Source: Mansonella perstans
Lineage: Eukaryota > Nematoda > Chromadorea > Rhabditida > Onchocercidae
DNA: 64,000 bases
Reading direction: 5' to 3'
NCBI GenBank assembly: GCA_037074765.1
Contig: JBAMDO010000052.1
Span: 248,001 to 312,000, forward strand
In this document: piece by piece, positions 26,756 through 38,600 of the stretch
How positions within the stretch are numbered: position 1 is the first letter of the stretch
How the letters are laid out: every line of letters starts with the position of its first letter
Made by a program: the position numbers and the translations under genes
Notes under the pieces: generated by a model
Database searches by the model: none
The model's input: only the letters and a program-made list of their open reading frames with translations
What the model was told of the DNA's origin: nothing

Positions 26756-29700
26756 ATGTGAGTTTTCCATCTTCTCATTTCTTCTTTGATCTCAAAAAAA
26801 AAAAAAAAAAAAAAAAGAAAAAAAAACTTTCTTTAAGTAAAATGAAAGTAAAAAGAATAAATGTTTTGTTGCTTTAATTGAGAATATTTCAAATAAAACA
26901 ACTGAATAAGTACATTGGTTGAGATTACAAGATCAACCGCTATACTTCCAAATATTGCAAATTTCAATTCAATTCATTTCAGGAATAAAATACGATAAAA
27001 TTTTAATGACTAATATCCAGCCAAATATATATATATATAAGTAATTATATTTAACTGAATACTATCAATATTTATTTTTGTGGTATTTAAAACTACTTAG
27101 CTTGCTTATGAAAGTGTCGTTTATTTATTTACTTTTTTTTTTTTTTTGGAGACTTATTTTATAGGCGTGTTTGGATTTTGATATTATACTTCTGCTCATT
27201 GGTAAAAGGACAAGGTAGTCGAAGTCGACCAAGTGGACCACTTACCGATGACTTTCAAAATTGGCTTGTTGCAAATGGCTATGAAAGTTTGAATTTTGAT
27301 CGGACAGATATTGGTCCAAGTGGTAGCTTTGGTGGTAAAAAAAAAAGAAATCAACAAGTATTAAAAATTGATTCTTTTTTTAAGTAATGTAGCTTCATTT
27401 AGCTAATTTGATTTCAATAATTAAATGTTTAAATTCTCTTATTATGAAATAAAAGTCACTAAATAACACTTCATTCATTTCAATAATTAACAAAATGAAA
27501 AATTAAACAACAAAAATCATTTTTTAATCCTTCTTTTAGTTATATTAATTTTAAAAAAAGGAAAGCGAAAAATTTTTCTGATTTTTTTGATCAATCGGCA
27601 ATAGTTCAAAGGTTAAATTGTTACAATATTCCAAAATTGTACTATGATAAATTTTTCTTCTACGCAGATAACCCGTGAACCGGTCATTTTTGTCCATGGT
27701 AATGCAGATGCAGCATTATACATACAACCACCATTAGCAACCGGATGGTCACGTTCAATTCAGTATTTCTTGGAGCAAAATTATACTTCAGCTGAATTAT
27801 ATGCGACAACTTGGGGTGATACATGGGCAGGTGGAAACATTTTAAATGCTTATAGCACCATGCATACCTGTGCAAATCTCATTTATTTGAGGAAATTTCT
27901 AATTGCTGTACTGGATTATACTGAAGCACTGAAAGTTGATGTTATTGCGCATTCTTTCGCTGTACCACTAATGAGGTAATTTCCTAATATTACAGTATAT
28001 AGTGCAGTCATTTTCCGGGTAAAATTGAGCATTTAGGTATGGTTGTAATAGATGGATGAAAGTTATAGCTAGAGTGAAATTTGTTAAAAACTTTTCCAAC
28101 GATTAAATGCAGTTTTTATCTTTTTTTTAAATTGTTAAGCAACTTTATTAAGAGCAAATTATTAATTAAGAGTGAAGATTTTGGTAATTTTGATATGAAA
28201 CTGAAATATTAATTCAGATCTATGAATAATCTTTGAAAACAGTAAGACTTAAAAAACCTGCTTCAGGAAACTGACCAATGTCCAATTGTACTCAATAGCA
28301 GATGGGCTGCAATGTTTAAATATTCATCGATATTTTAAATTTGATTTAGTTAAAAGCAATTTTTTTTTTTGAAGGGGAGCTTATAGATTTTTTGATTGTT
28401 CAAAACATAGAAAGAATTAATTCTCAAGAGATAAATGAAAGAGAAAATTGATTTTTTTTTTGCGTAGAAAAAATTACTTGTCCTATGCTTTCAGAAGGAG
28501 AGGATGAACGAATTTGTTGACACTAAATAAAAAATTTCATTCGAGCATAACTATCTTTTTTTTTCTGGCAAACTAGCTTAAATACTTTTGTGCATGTTTC
28601 AAACAATTTCATTGTTTTCAAATAATTTAATGCAATCTACTCAATTGACTCTTATTTTCCATCCTTAATTTTAAGAGTAAAATAAAAGTTTAAAATCAGA
28701 TCAATACAGTTTAAACATATGTTTTTTAGAAAAGTTCTAAAAGGTGGTAGCCTCATAGCAACTGATGGAAATTGCGTTCTTGGGAATCCTTTGGGTCATC
28801 GAGTGGATACATTTTTGGGCATTTCCGGTGCTAATTATGGTCTTTGCGTTTGTCAGATGGCACAAACGATACCAGCCTGGTGCAATGCTTTGGATGGTTT
28901 ATATCCTGGATATACCTGCGAAGATCAGGTACATCTTCATTATTGTCCGGACTTATAACGTCCAGATTTTTGATTCTTAATGAATCTATTATCAAATTCT
29001 CATCTGTGAATAAATATTTTGTAAAATTTAAATAACTTTTAAATTACAAAATAATCCGATTATATCCAGTGTTAACTCTCAGTTGATAGTAGTAATAATG
29101 ATTCAAAAACTTAAAATCACTAACAATTTCAACCAAATAGTTGCATCAAATAGAGAATAATGGGTCAATGTGGTTCACCACAATTAGCAAAGAAGGCTAA
29201 TTCACCGTAGCGTTATCTACTCCGGTTGAATCAAGAAACCACATCATCTCGCGAAGCGCTATTTGATGCGTAACTTAGCTTCCCTCTCAAGTTCCAAATG
29301 ATTTATCGTATCAGCAGTTAATAATCTTTCAAATATTTATGTCGATTATTATAGTTTAACAAGCAGATCTAATATTTTGTAAATAATTAGTACAAATAAG
29401 TGAATCAATGAGATAATGGAAATATCCTCCTTGTAGCTAATTTGTGCATATCCCGATTCTGAATGCAAACAAAAAAATTATTCTGCCTTTTTGGAAAGTT
29501 TAAATAACGATCCAAACCGAGAAGCTGATCATGTATACGCCATGTGGTCTGACGGTAATCATTTATTGTTCGTAACTTAAAACCATTGAAAATTAAAGTA
29601 ATCTTTTGCAATCAATCAATACCATTCAGCTTTCGCGAAAAGTATAAAACTGATAAAAAAATTTTTTCAGTAGATGAAGTGTTATTACTTCGAGGAATGA

Positions 29701-29831
29701 CCTGGGGTAAGCCGACAAGTCGTATACCAGGAATGAATGGTCGTTGGGTATCCGACAGAAACGGTCACATGGCAATGAAAGATTTAACGGAATTACGACA
29801 GTACGAAGCTGTTGTACATCATTCCATTTAA
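26756..29831 (+). CDS. secreted class 2 lipase (EstA/LIPS family)
   Basis: Predicted secreted alpha/beta-hydrolase of the nematode-expanded class 2 lipase family, hydrolysing ester lipids outside the cell. Exons: split start codon 26756-26757 plus 27165-27357, then 27668-27975, 28730-28928, 29437-29554, 29671-29831; 326 residues. The first in-frame residues are RVWILILYFCSLVKGQG, a good signal peptide that lacks its own ATG. The donor GTGAGT at 26758 leaves AT, which joins G at 27165 to make ATG. Core motifs: VIFVHGNAD (oxyanion region, 71-79), nucleophile Ser161 in AHSFA, acid in SDVDEV (Asp273 or Asp275), and His306 in NGHMAMKDL. Cysteines suggest disulfides (YGLCVCQ, AWCNALD, GYTCED). The elbow AHSFA departs from GXSXG at both glycines. 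Family membership is firm; the split start is a prediction. Confidence 0.88.
26796..26826. repeat. A-rich tract
   Basis: Long A-run broken by a single G, in the first intron of the lipase gene. Confidence 0.8.
29139..29278. repeat. imperfect inverted-repeat element in a lipase intron
   Basis: The left end AGTTGCATCAAATAG and right end CTATTTGATGCGTAACT are inverted copies apart from a two-base gap. Inside, a second pair shares ATGTGGTT on the left and AACCACAT on the right. The element is GC-richer than the intron around it. This looks MITE-like or hairpin-forming; no target-site duplication was seen. Confidence 0.5.
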
Positions 29832-30182
29832 CTTGTTTCATATTTTTTCTTGCTTCGTTAAAAAGTAAATGTATATGTGGAATGGAACATGCCTAACTGC
29901 AATCGCATTTATTAAAAATTAAGAAAAAAGAATATTTCTTGAACATTAATTACTTGATTGTTACAATTCTCCATTTATCCTTCATGAAGATTCGAACAGT
30001 AAGAAATGATCAAAGTGTAACGAAATTCAAAAGAAAAGAAAATATTCTCAAAAATTTTGTTTAAAACCTTACAAATAACAAGTGTGTCAATCCATATCGA
30101 GATGCAGCAAATTTAACAATAGAATGAATAAAACAATGAAGAAAGCGAAGCAGACATTTCACAACCAGAGACCCTTTTTCAT
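29832..30182. other. tail-to-tail spacer between lipase and CCT6
   Basis: AT-rich with no coding signal; it should contain both 3' untranslated regions. Confidence 0.6.
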
Positions 30183-33100
30183 TCATTTACTGCCTTTTAA
30201 GTTTGTCATACCGGCACGCATTACTTCATCAACATGAAGCAAATTGCATGCGATAACACAAGCCGATGCTAAGCCGTTCTGCTTGACAACAACATTATCC
30301 CAAATACCCTGAAAATTTTCATATTTCAGTTTTACAAAACCTCTACAAAAAAAGCTTAATATAGAAATACCAATCTAACCAAAATGACACGACTCGGATT
30401 TTGAAAGAAATAAAAATGAACTCAAGAAAATAATACATAACTTATTAATGAAAATTAAATGATCGAATGGTTATATTTTCTCAGATGGTTATATTTTCTC
30501 CTTGAGAACTATGTGAGATTATGCCATTATCATGTTCGATGATGGCTAAGAAGCTTAACAATAATGAATAAATAGGCTTTTTTTTAAATACTTAAAATTA
30601 AGCCTGCAGAATTTGGAAAACGCTCCAGAATTCGAAATTCTTGAGTATAAAAAGTGAACATTACCTGCGGATTACATGGTTCGCCTGATGTAATGTCTAA
30701 GCCCACAGGTATTTTACACTTGCAAGCAGTCCGCTCCTCTATTAATTTCACTATTGTTTCCTGTCCATCAAATCCTGCATTCATTGCTAGTGTCTTTGGA
30801 ACTATTAGCAGTGCATCGGCGAAAGCCTAAAAATATCGAAAACAACCAATATTCAAAATCACTTTATATGCTCAAAATAAGTAATCATAAAATATATATT
30901 CTTTATGAAAAATTCAAGAAGCTATTCGACTAAATCTTTCGCATATATAACAGTAATTTCTATTACTTGTACTCCCAACTTTGCTCGGCCTTTCACTTTG
31001 TCAATCTCAGTTTTCAGCATACAGTGTGCAGCAATTTCAAAAGCACCAGCTCCCGGTACAACTGCTTCTGCAATTTTCCGCTGCATTTAGACGAAAAATA
31101 GATACAGATAAACACACAGTTTAAACCATGAAACATCTAATATAATAAAACGTCATTCAACAATTCGTGAAATGTGTCTTTTCACAACGCGCTAAGACAA
31201 CATCTACTCTTCGTTGAAATCGGGATAACGATAAAATTATTCTTTAATTGTTATGTTAAAGTATTCCATTAAATTACTGTTTCCAACTGCTAATATTTAT
31301 TGCAATAATTTACTGTAGTAAATAACGAAAATATTTCTGTAAGCACTTACGATCACTAAATGTATTGAAAACTGCTCTAATGCCATCATGAATAGCATCT
31401 TTAATTTGCGTAATTGTATGTTTATTGGGTCCTTTTAATAAAATGGTTACTGATTTCGGGTCTTTGCAATCTTCAATAAACGTGTACTTGTCTTCGCCCT
31501 GCAAATTAACAGAAAAATTGATAAAACACGACTACACAAAATTTAGTAATTTCTATCTCATAATTTCATACCTTCCTTTTCTAAGAAGTTACATTCTAGT
31601 TAGAATTATTGAAAACCACGACAACGAAAAATGCAGTAACTATAACTTCGCAACAAATAATGTGAATGTTACAAGTTTAAAGCCGAAAACGCGAAAAGGG
31701 TAAAGGTGTATGAGTGATAAGGAAATATAATATTTTAATAATATTTTGAATAACAAAAGTTAGTTATATACTTTTACAATAAAAGTTAGTATGCTTTTTA
31801 CTTAGTACATTTCCAATATATACTGGATAATAATAAATTATTTATGTTTAAAAATGTTAAGAGTATTACAATTCTTTGAGTCAATTAAGAAAAAATGCAA
31901 TCAATATGAAATTTTAAATATGAACATTTCTCATAAATCAGAATCAGAACAGTTAAACCATCAGTACAAACAGTTATCTTAAAACTTACTAAAACATGCT
32001 CATAAACTGTGCCGGCATGTCCAAGTACATCTGGCGTAAGATCATCAACTGAATTCACTGCTTCACCCCCAACTGCCAATTGCAGTCGCTCCATATTACG
32101 CCGTTTCGCTCGTCGCAATGCTAGAATACCATTTTTTGCTAACAGGTCTAATGATGGTGGATCGATACCCTGAAATTTTGCAGCTTAATTATATTTATTT
32201 CTAACAACTATATTTTATCTCCTAAATACTACAAAAGCACTAATTTCATATTAAATATACTTTGAAGGAAGCCATGCAAGCTAAAGAGAGAAACAAACCT
32301 TCTGGTTAATTACCACAAAACCATGTTTTTTTCCGCCAGCTTTTTCTGCCTCATCACACACCTTCTTTTTCAGATCAATAATTTTCTGGACCCTTCGCAT
32401 AATAAATTCCCTTTCAGCGGCAACAAGCTTTTCTCGTTCGGCTGCTGATTTATAGAAAAAACCCGAATTCACTTCACTGAAAATATATGGACATTCTTTT
32501 TACATTTAGAAGCAACAAAAAAAAAGTACCAGATGTGTGAGTCTTTCGGTAACAGATCATCTAAAGAGTTAATCCTTGCTAAGAATATCAAAAGAGAACT
32601 TTGCAATGTTCTGGAAAACCCCATCTGGTACTTTTTCAGCATCTGAAACTAACATCAAGTAGACACTGCTACAATACCTCCATTAGTAAATAATAGTAAA
32701 TACTAAAGGACACTAATGATAAGTGAACAATGCGACAAAGACTGAGGAATGGAGAAAATAGGAATATCAATAAATAACTAATACGTTTTCTCATATTCCA
32801 ACGAAATGTTGCATGTCAAAATATACGCATTTTTAAGATTTTTTGGCATATCAGGATGGCGAGCGCCATGATCCAAAACTAGCCCACGTATCAGTTTAGT
32901 ATCCATATCGCTTTCATGTTGCATCTCCTAAAAATCAAAATTTATTTGATATCATTCACCATATTCACAGCAGATATATTATGCAGCCTGATTACATCTA
33001 TCTATGTTAATTATTTCATTTAAGGATATTAACAGAGTAATACATGCTCTGCAGCAAACTATAAGGTCTTGAACTTCATCCAAATAAAAAAGCCAATGGA

Positions 33101-34502
33101 TTCATATTCCTAAGGGCATGCATCTTTAGTTTCATTCCAACCATAAATTCATATTCATCACGCGAGAGTCATACCTGCATTTCAATCATATGTAAATCTG
33201 GATGTGGATCGTCCCCAATTCGGATTGCTAACACAGCATCGACAACACAGTCCGTTATGTGATCAGCCAACTTATGATTAAGTTTTGTTCGCAGTGAGGT
33301 TTGTGCTACCTAAATAACAAATGATTCAACTCCTCGTCATATGACACATAATCGACGTTGAGCGTGACAACTTCCTTTGTAAGATAGCCAAAGGATCTAC
33401 AATTTTTACGTTAACAAAATTATTAATTTGTAAGAATCCTTCTGAAGAATACAAGATTGCAATTGTCTCTAAGAAATGAAGTTTGATTTAGATGGGAGAA
33501 GTGTAAGTGCTAAAGAACACAAGATAGCTCTCCTTGCAGTATTTTTTTCCCAATCGTAGTGAAAAAGAAATATCAAATCTTATCAAACCATGAAATTCCA
33601 TTAACGTGACTTCCGAAGACATAGAAAATATGCTTCATAATTAATAAAAAGGAGGATTTATCAGCAAATACCTCGCATAGCAGTTCACGATTAACTTTTG
33701 GTGTTTGTTTGAAATTTTCCAGAAATTCAAGAGTTTTCTTACTCGCATACTCGAAACCTTCTGTGATCAGCCTTGGATGAACACCCTGAAATATCACTAA
33801 TGATGCTGTCAATACGAACCAAAAACATAATTTGAAAAAAATGAAGCCTTTATTGTAGCAGTATACATACTTCAGAAACATAAAGATCAGCTTGTTTGAG
33901 GAGTTCTCCTATTAAAAGAACAGTGGAAGTGGTGCCATCACCAGTCACATCATCCTGAGCGGTTGTAGCTTTTGCAATCATCGCAGCTGTTGGATGTTGA
34001 ATTTGCTGTAAGTAAATATTATTTGTTTATCTAAGACTGATCGCAGAAGTACTGAATAAAAATATACTGGAAACAAACTGAGAAAGGAATTTAAGACTTT
34101 TTTACTTGAAAGTTTGCCTGTACATCAAGATGAAAAAAAAAAATTCTACTGGGAAGAACTAACCATTTCATGTAGCAATATATTACCATCTTTGGTCAAC
34201 TTGATATCACCTGCCCCAGATACAAGCCTTCAAGATATGAGAATTATTAATATCAGATAAATGCACAATCATTTCATGCAATGTATGGTCACACTTATTC
34301 AATTTATACCTTCTCTTCCCACTATTTTTATGAATTTATTAGTCTTTTAAAAGAATCAAACCAACATTTTCATTGTTCCCTTGGGTCCAAGATTAGTACG
34401 CATTACTTCCATCAATCCTTTCGCCCCACTTACGTTTAACTCTAATGCCGCCGCATGGCGAGCCAATTCAGCTTTAGGATTCAAACAAAGAATCGATGCC
34501 AT
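30183..34502 (-). CDS. cct-6: T-complex protein 1 (CCT) subunit zeta
   Basis: Subunit of the eukaryotic cytosolic chaperonin TRiC/CCT, which folds actin, tubulin and WD40 proteins with ATP. Twelve exons (high to low): 34366-34502, 34164-34227, 33871-34005, 33672-33785, 33175-33309, 32785-32927, 32299-32476, 31990-32169, 31351-31498, 30967-31067, 30665-30826, 30183-30308; 540 residues, the usual length. ATP-site motifs are intact: NLGPKGTM (about 37-45) and [10 protein letters not shown] with catalytic Asp90. Zeta-specific stretches include [46 protein letters not shown] and [14 protein letters not shown]. The C-terminal nucleotide-binding block keeps [17 protein letters not shown] and VDEVMRAGM. 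Exon 10 uses the second of two nearby acceptors (31068), needed to keep frame. A palindromic minisatellite lies about 175 bases upstream of its start. Confidence 0.97.
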
Positions 34503-35626
34503 ATTTCACACCTATCTGTGATGAATTCACTTCAAAAATTATAATTCAATCCATTTTTTTCCAAAATACAACAGTACGTCATATAGAAAACAATAAATTA
34601 TAGCTCGCTTGGCATAAAAACCCACTGAATAATACTCGAGTTGTAGGCGATAATCCGAGTATTCTTGGTGAAAAGCGTGAACAATTGTTCAAGCACGCAC
34701 GTGAACAATTGTTCAAGCATACACGTAAACAATTGTTCAAGCATGCACGTAAACAATTGTTCAAGCATGCACGTGAACAATTGTTCAAGCATGCACGTGA
34801 ACAATTGTTCAAGCATGCACGTGAACAATTGTTTAAGCATGCTAATTAAGCACATTAATTAAGTACATATACAATCCAATCAGCCTTTACTTATCCTACA
34901 CTACCATCGAGACAAGCACACCTCACAGTCTCCAAGATCATCCCTAGTCTCATGCTAACATTATGCAACAATCGCGAAACATACTAGTTTAAAAGTGTTT
35001 CATTTGTGAGAAATACCGGGGGTGATCTGAGTGGTGGAAGTTATACTTCAATTATTGGTTGGAAGATGATAAAGTAATGTGAAGAAATAATGCAGAGAGA
35101 GAAATGGAAATGTTTTAAAATGAATAGTGATAATTACTGAAAGTTCGCTGAATATAGAAGTGCAATTATTTCATTAATTTTTTATATTTCTCTCAAGTTA
35201 TATTCACTTTTCATTTGCAAATTTCTTTTTTTTAGCAATTAATACTGAAAAAAAATTGAAATCATAATTTTAAGGTAAAGTTAGATGTATGCGAAATAAT
35301 TACCTCATTGAGTTCAATTTAATCGGTATTTAGAAGTTATGTCATTTTAATTAATTGTTAGTATAAAATGTATGGTGCAATAGGTACGGTGAAGTTTGTT
35401 AATCTGAACAAATACTTGGTTACTTCATATCTCGATACCTTATGGTTTTACTTTGCACACGGATTACCGAAATTATCAGTTGTTAAATTTTAAAAAATTT
35501 GAAATTGTTATAGATAACTTGATGTGAGATGTTTAACTGTGCTTCTGTTTTTTATAGATTTTTTTGTTTTATTTTCAGGATGTTCTTTTGTTTTTGATTA
35601 TAGTTAATAATTGAATTCTGAATAAA
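34503..35626. promoter_or_regulatory. shared upstream region of CCT6 and the S9 peptidase
   Basis: About 1.1 kb separates two divergent start codons, so both promoters should be here. It holds a seven-copy 24-bp array (34677-34844). On the S9 side, TTTTCAG ending at 35579 is a candidate trans-splice acceptor for the start at 35627. Confidence 0.55.
34677..34844. repeat. 24-bp minisatellite of nested palindromes, 7 copies
   Basis: Seven head-to-tail 24-bp units, each centred on the perfect palindrome GAACAATTGTTC (AAACAATTGTTC in two units, last base altered in the final unit). Unit junctions create the palindrome CACGTG four times and CACGTA twice; most units also carry GCATGC. Because 24 is a multiple of three the array is open in several frames on both strands, giving spurious repeat peptides. 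Confidence 0.97.
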
Positions 35627-38600
35627 ATGAGTCAATCAAAAACAGTAATAGCTGAATATGGAAGTTGGTGGAGTTCTATTGACACAAATATCTTAAACAG
35701 TGGGAATTGTAAAATGATTTGTGAACTACAATGTGGTGAAAGTAAGTTTTGATTCTTATCATCAAGATTACTCATTTGTTTGTTAATAATACCTGATTGT
35801 TTAGTTCTTTTAGTGACAGTGCAAATTTTGTATTTAAGTATTGCTTTACACCGCATGGCACTAGAGTTTCCATCAAGAATTAAGTCGTTTGATTTAATTG
35901 ATTAACTGGTGTTGCAGTTATCCGCGTATGACATCACTGTAGTTTAAATAAATGAAAAAACTTTATGCACTTATCATTATTCTTGGCAAATTCGAAAAGT
36001 TCTAGATTAATCATTCATAATTTTGTTGTCCACTTGAAAAACTCTCTTTTAGTAATCCATTTTATCAAAAATATTTAATTTGTGTTATTGAAAAAAACTT
36101 TATTTTACTTTATTTTCTGGTCGAATTTGTTCTTATTATCGATAAAATTGCGTACTTGTTTCATAAACTTTAGATTCAGTATTTTGGCTGGAATCACAGT
36201 TTCCTACTGGCCGACGAGCATTATTCCAGGCAATAAAGGGTAATGATGGAATAATTGAATGGACTCCAAAACATGTTAGCGTAAGAAATACAGGTGGTTT
36301 AATTCATTCATTGTTTAAAAGAATTCTGCAAGCTATCTTATACGTTTCTATGGACTTAGAAAAGAAAAGAATATAAGCATGGTCGTTATCAGAAAGTGAA
36401 GCTAACATTATAGTCGTGCGATTTTACCAGCTTCCAAATCTCATATATTTTGTTCCTAGAATCTCTTATATTTTCATTTTAATTGAAGAAATTTGAAGGA
36501 GAGGATTTTGAAATTGTAATTTACTCTTTTTTTGTTTTAGTGCATGAATACGGTGGCGGATCATTCATTGTTGTCAATGATGCGCCTTATTATATAACTA
36601 TGGATGGTATATTTAGGCAGGTTGATGCAGACTGCGAGCCCGAGCTGATTGTTGCTGGTGATCATTCACATCGTTTCGCAGATTTGTGTTATCACAAGGT
36701 AATTCATGAACTGCTCGAATGTCTAAAAAAGTATTTGGTAATGATATGGTTGACCGCCTAAAATCATCTGATGGGGTATGATTCTGTATTTCCACAGAAG
36801 GCCTTTTTTTTATTAAATCTTCGTAACCAACTAGTCGATCAATAATCATAAGTTTTAGGGTGCTTTGTACGCTGTTTATGAAGTGCATTCTGGGAATGAA
36901 GTGGAAAATATGATCGTACGAATTGTAGAAGGTGTCATTCAACCTTTTGTAAGTTACTTTATACAGAGTAAATGCACTTCCAATTTAAAAGGTCAAGTTT
37001 ATAACGCATAACATTCAAACATACTTAGGTCACTGGTGCAGACTTTTACGCGTTTCCTCGCATAAGTCCTGATGGACAGTGGTTCACTTGGATGGAATGG
37101 AATATGCCGAATATGGTATGAAATTTTCTTATAGTTTTCAAACATTGTAACCGTAATGATATGATGTAACACGCTTCATTTCGTGATGGCTAGTAGACAT
37201 GAAGCGTTCGGAGTAAATCTTAGGAGATTCATAGCCAGCCTTCCCATACGCTTAATTGGCAGTAGGATTTTCAAAAATCTTTAAAAAAAGTTCGAAGAAC
37301 TACATAATAATTCCATTTGTATTAGCAGACCAAGGTTTAGTTATTCGTGTTTTGCAGCCATGGGACGAAACAGCAGTTGTTATTTCTTCAGTCAAAAAAA
37401 GTGGTGATATTGATGAAGTTTGCCGAATTTCTCGTGATGGTATCAATTATCAAAGTCCGGAGTGGAGTTCAGCTGGCAATTTATATTTAATTTCGGATCA
37501 CACGAATTGGTGGAATGTATACGAGGTTTTTCCAATTTTGAGTGCACTACAAGAACGGGATCTTTTTTCGTTCCATGAAATTGTTGTTATAACTCTTTGA
37601 GAGCTTTTGTGTTTCTCCAGAAAAATTGCTTCGCAGATTGATATTTTGGCTCGGCCCAATGAAGTTAGTTTTCCACTATTTTCTGTTTTTTTTTTGCAGG
37701 TCAATTTAACTGAACATAAATTGGGCCAAAACTTATTCCCAGTTGATGCTGAAATTGGTGCTCCGCTTTGGCAGTTTGCAGAGCGACATTTTGCTCTGAA
37801 TAAAAAAGGTTATTTTCAAATGTTTAATTGAGTTAATATGTTTCATCGACATTTTTCTAAGCAAGGCAGTGTATTATGGATTACTTAAAGTGGTGTGTGT
37901 ATATCAAGATTTGCCTATGTGTTCGTACTTTTTTTAAATTAAGCATTGGTATGTTTTTAATAACTGGCAGTATCATAGGCATTTTGATGAACGTTTCTGG
38001 GAAACTGGTATATAAACAATGGAATGAAAAAGTGAAGACAATTAATTGCTCGTGCTATAGCAATTTTAAATATCTCGCTGTGGATGAAAGCGGTACCGCT
38101 TATGCAATCGCCTCAGGTCCGAGCAAATCATCATCGGTGATCAGAATTCAGCTCGATACAGAACAGGTTCTGACAAACTGCATCATTAGATTCATTTGAT
38201 AACATGTAGTTTTTTTCTTTTTTTTGCGTGACTTTCCCATTCACATTGTAAATGTTTAGTGTTTCATGCACAGGTAGATTGTGCTTTCTTATAATCTTTT
38301 CAGAGATTTCTTGATGGTACCCGTTCTAAGGCTTGTGAAGTGAAGCGTAAAAATCATATATTCAAATAGTAGTCGAACCAGTGATAGTTTTCAAGATATC
38401 TTATTGGGAAATAAATAGAAATAGATCATTGTTTCAAAAAACTGTAAATAGCATATACAGGTAGATGTTTTGCGAGAATCACGACCTTCCACTGATATTA
38501 CCAAGTATGATATTTCAATACCGGAATCGATGCATTTTCAATCAGATGGCATTACTGTACAAGCCTGGTTTTATTCACCGTTTGTAAGGCGCTTTTACAC

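Noticed and set aside
34579..34862. Repeat-peptide open frames on both strands (NNCSS.., CMLEQLFT..)
   Set aside because: They are produced by the 24-bp minisatellite, whose unit is a multiple of three; no splice sites or known protein support a gene.
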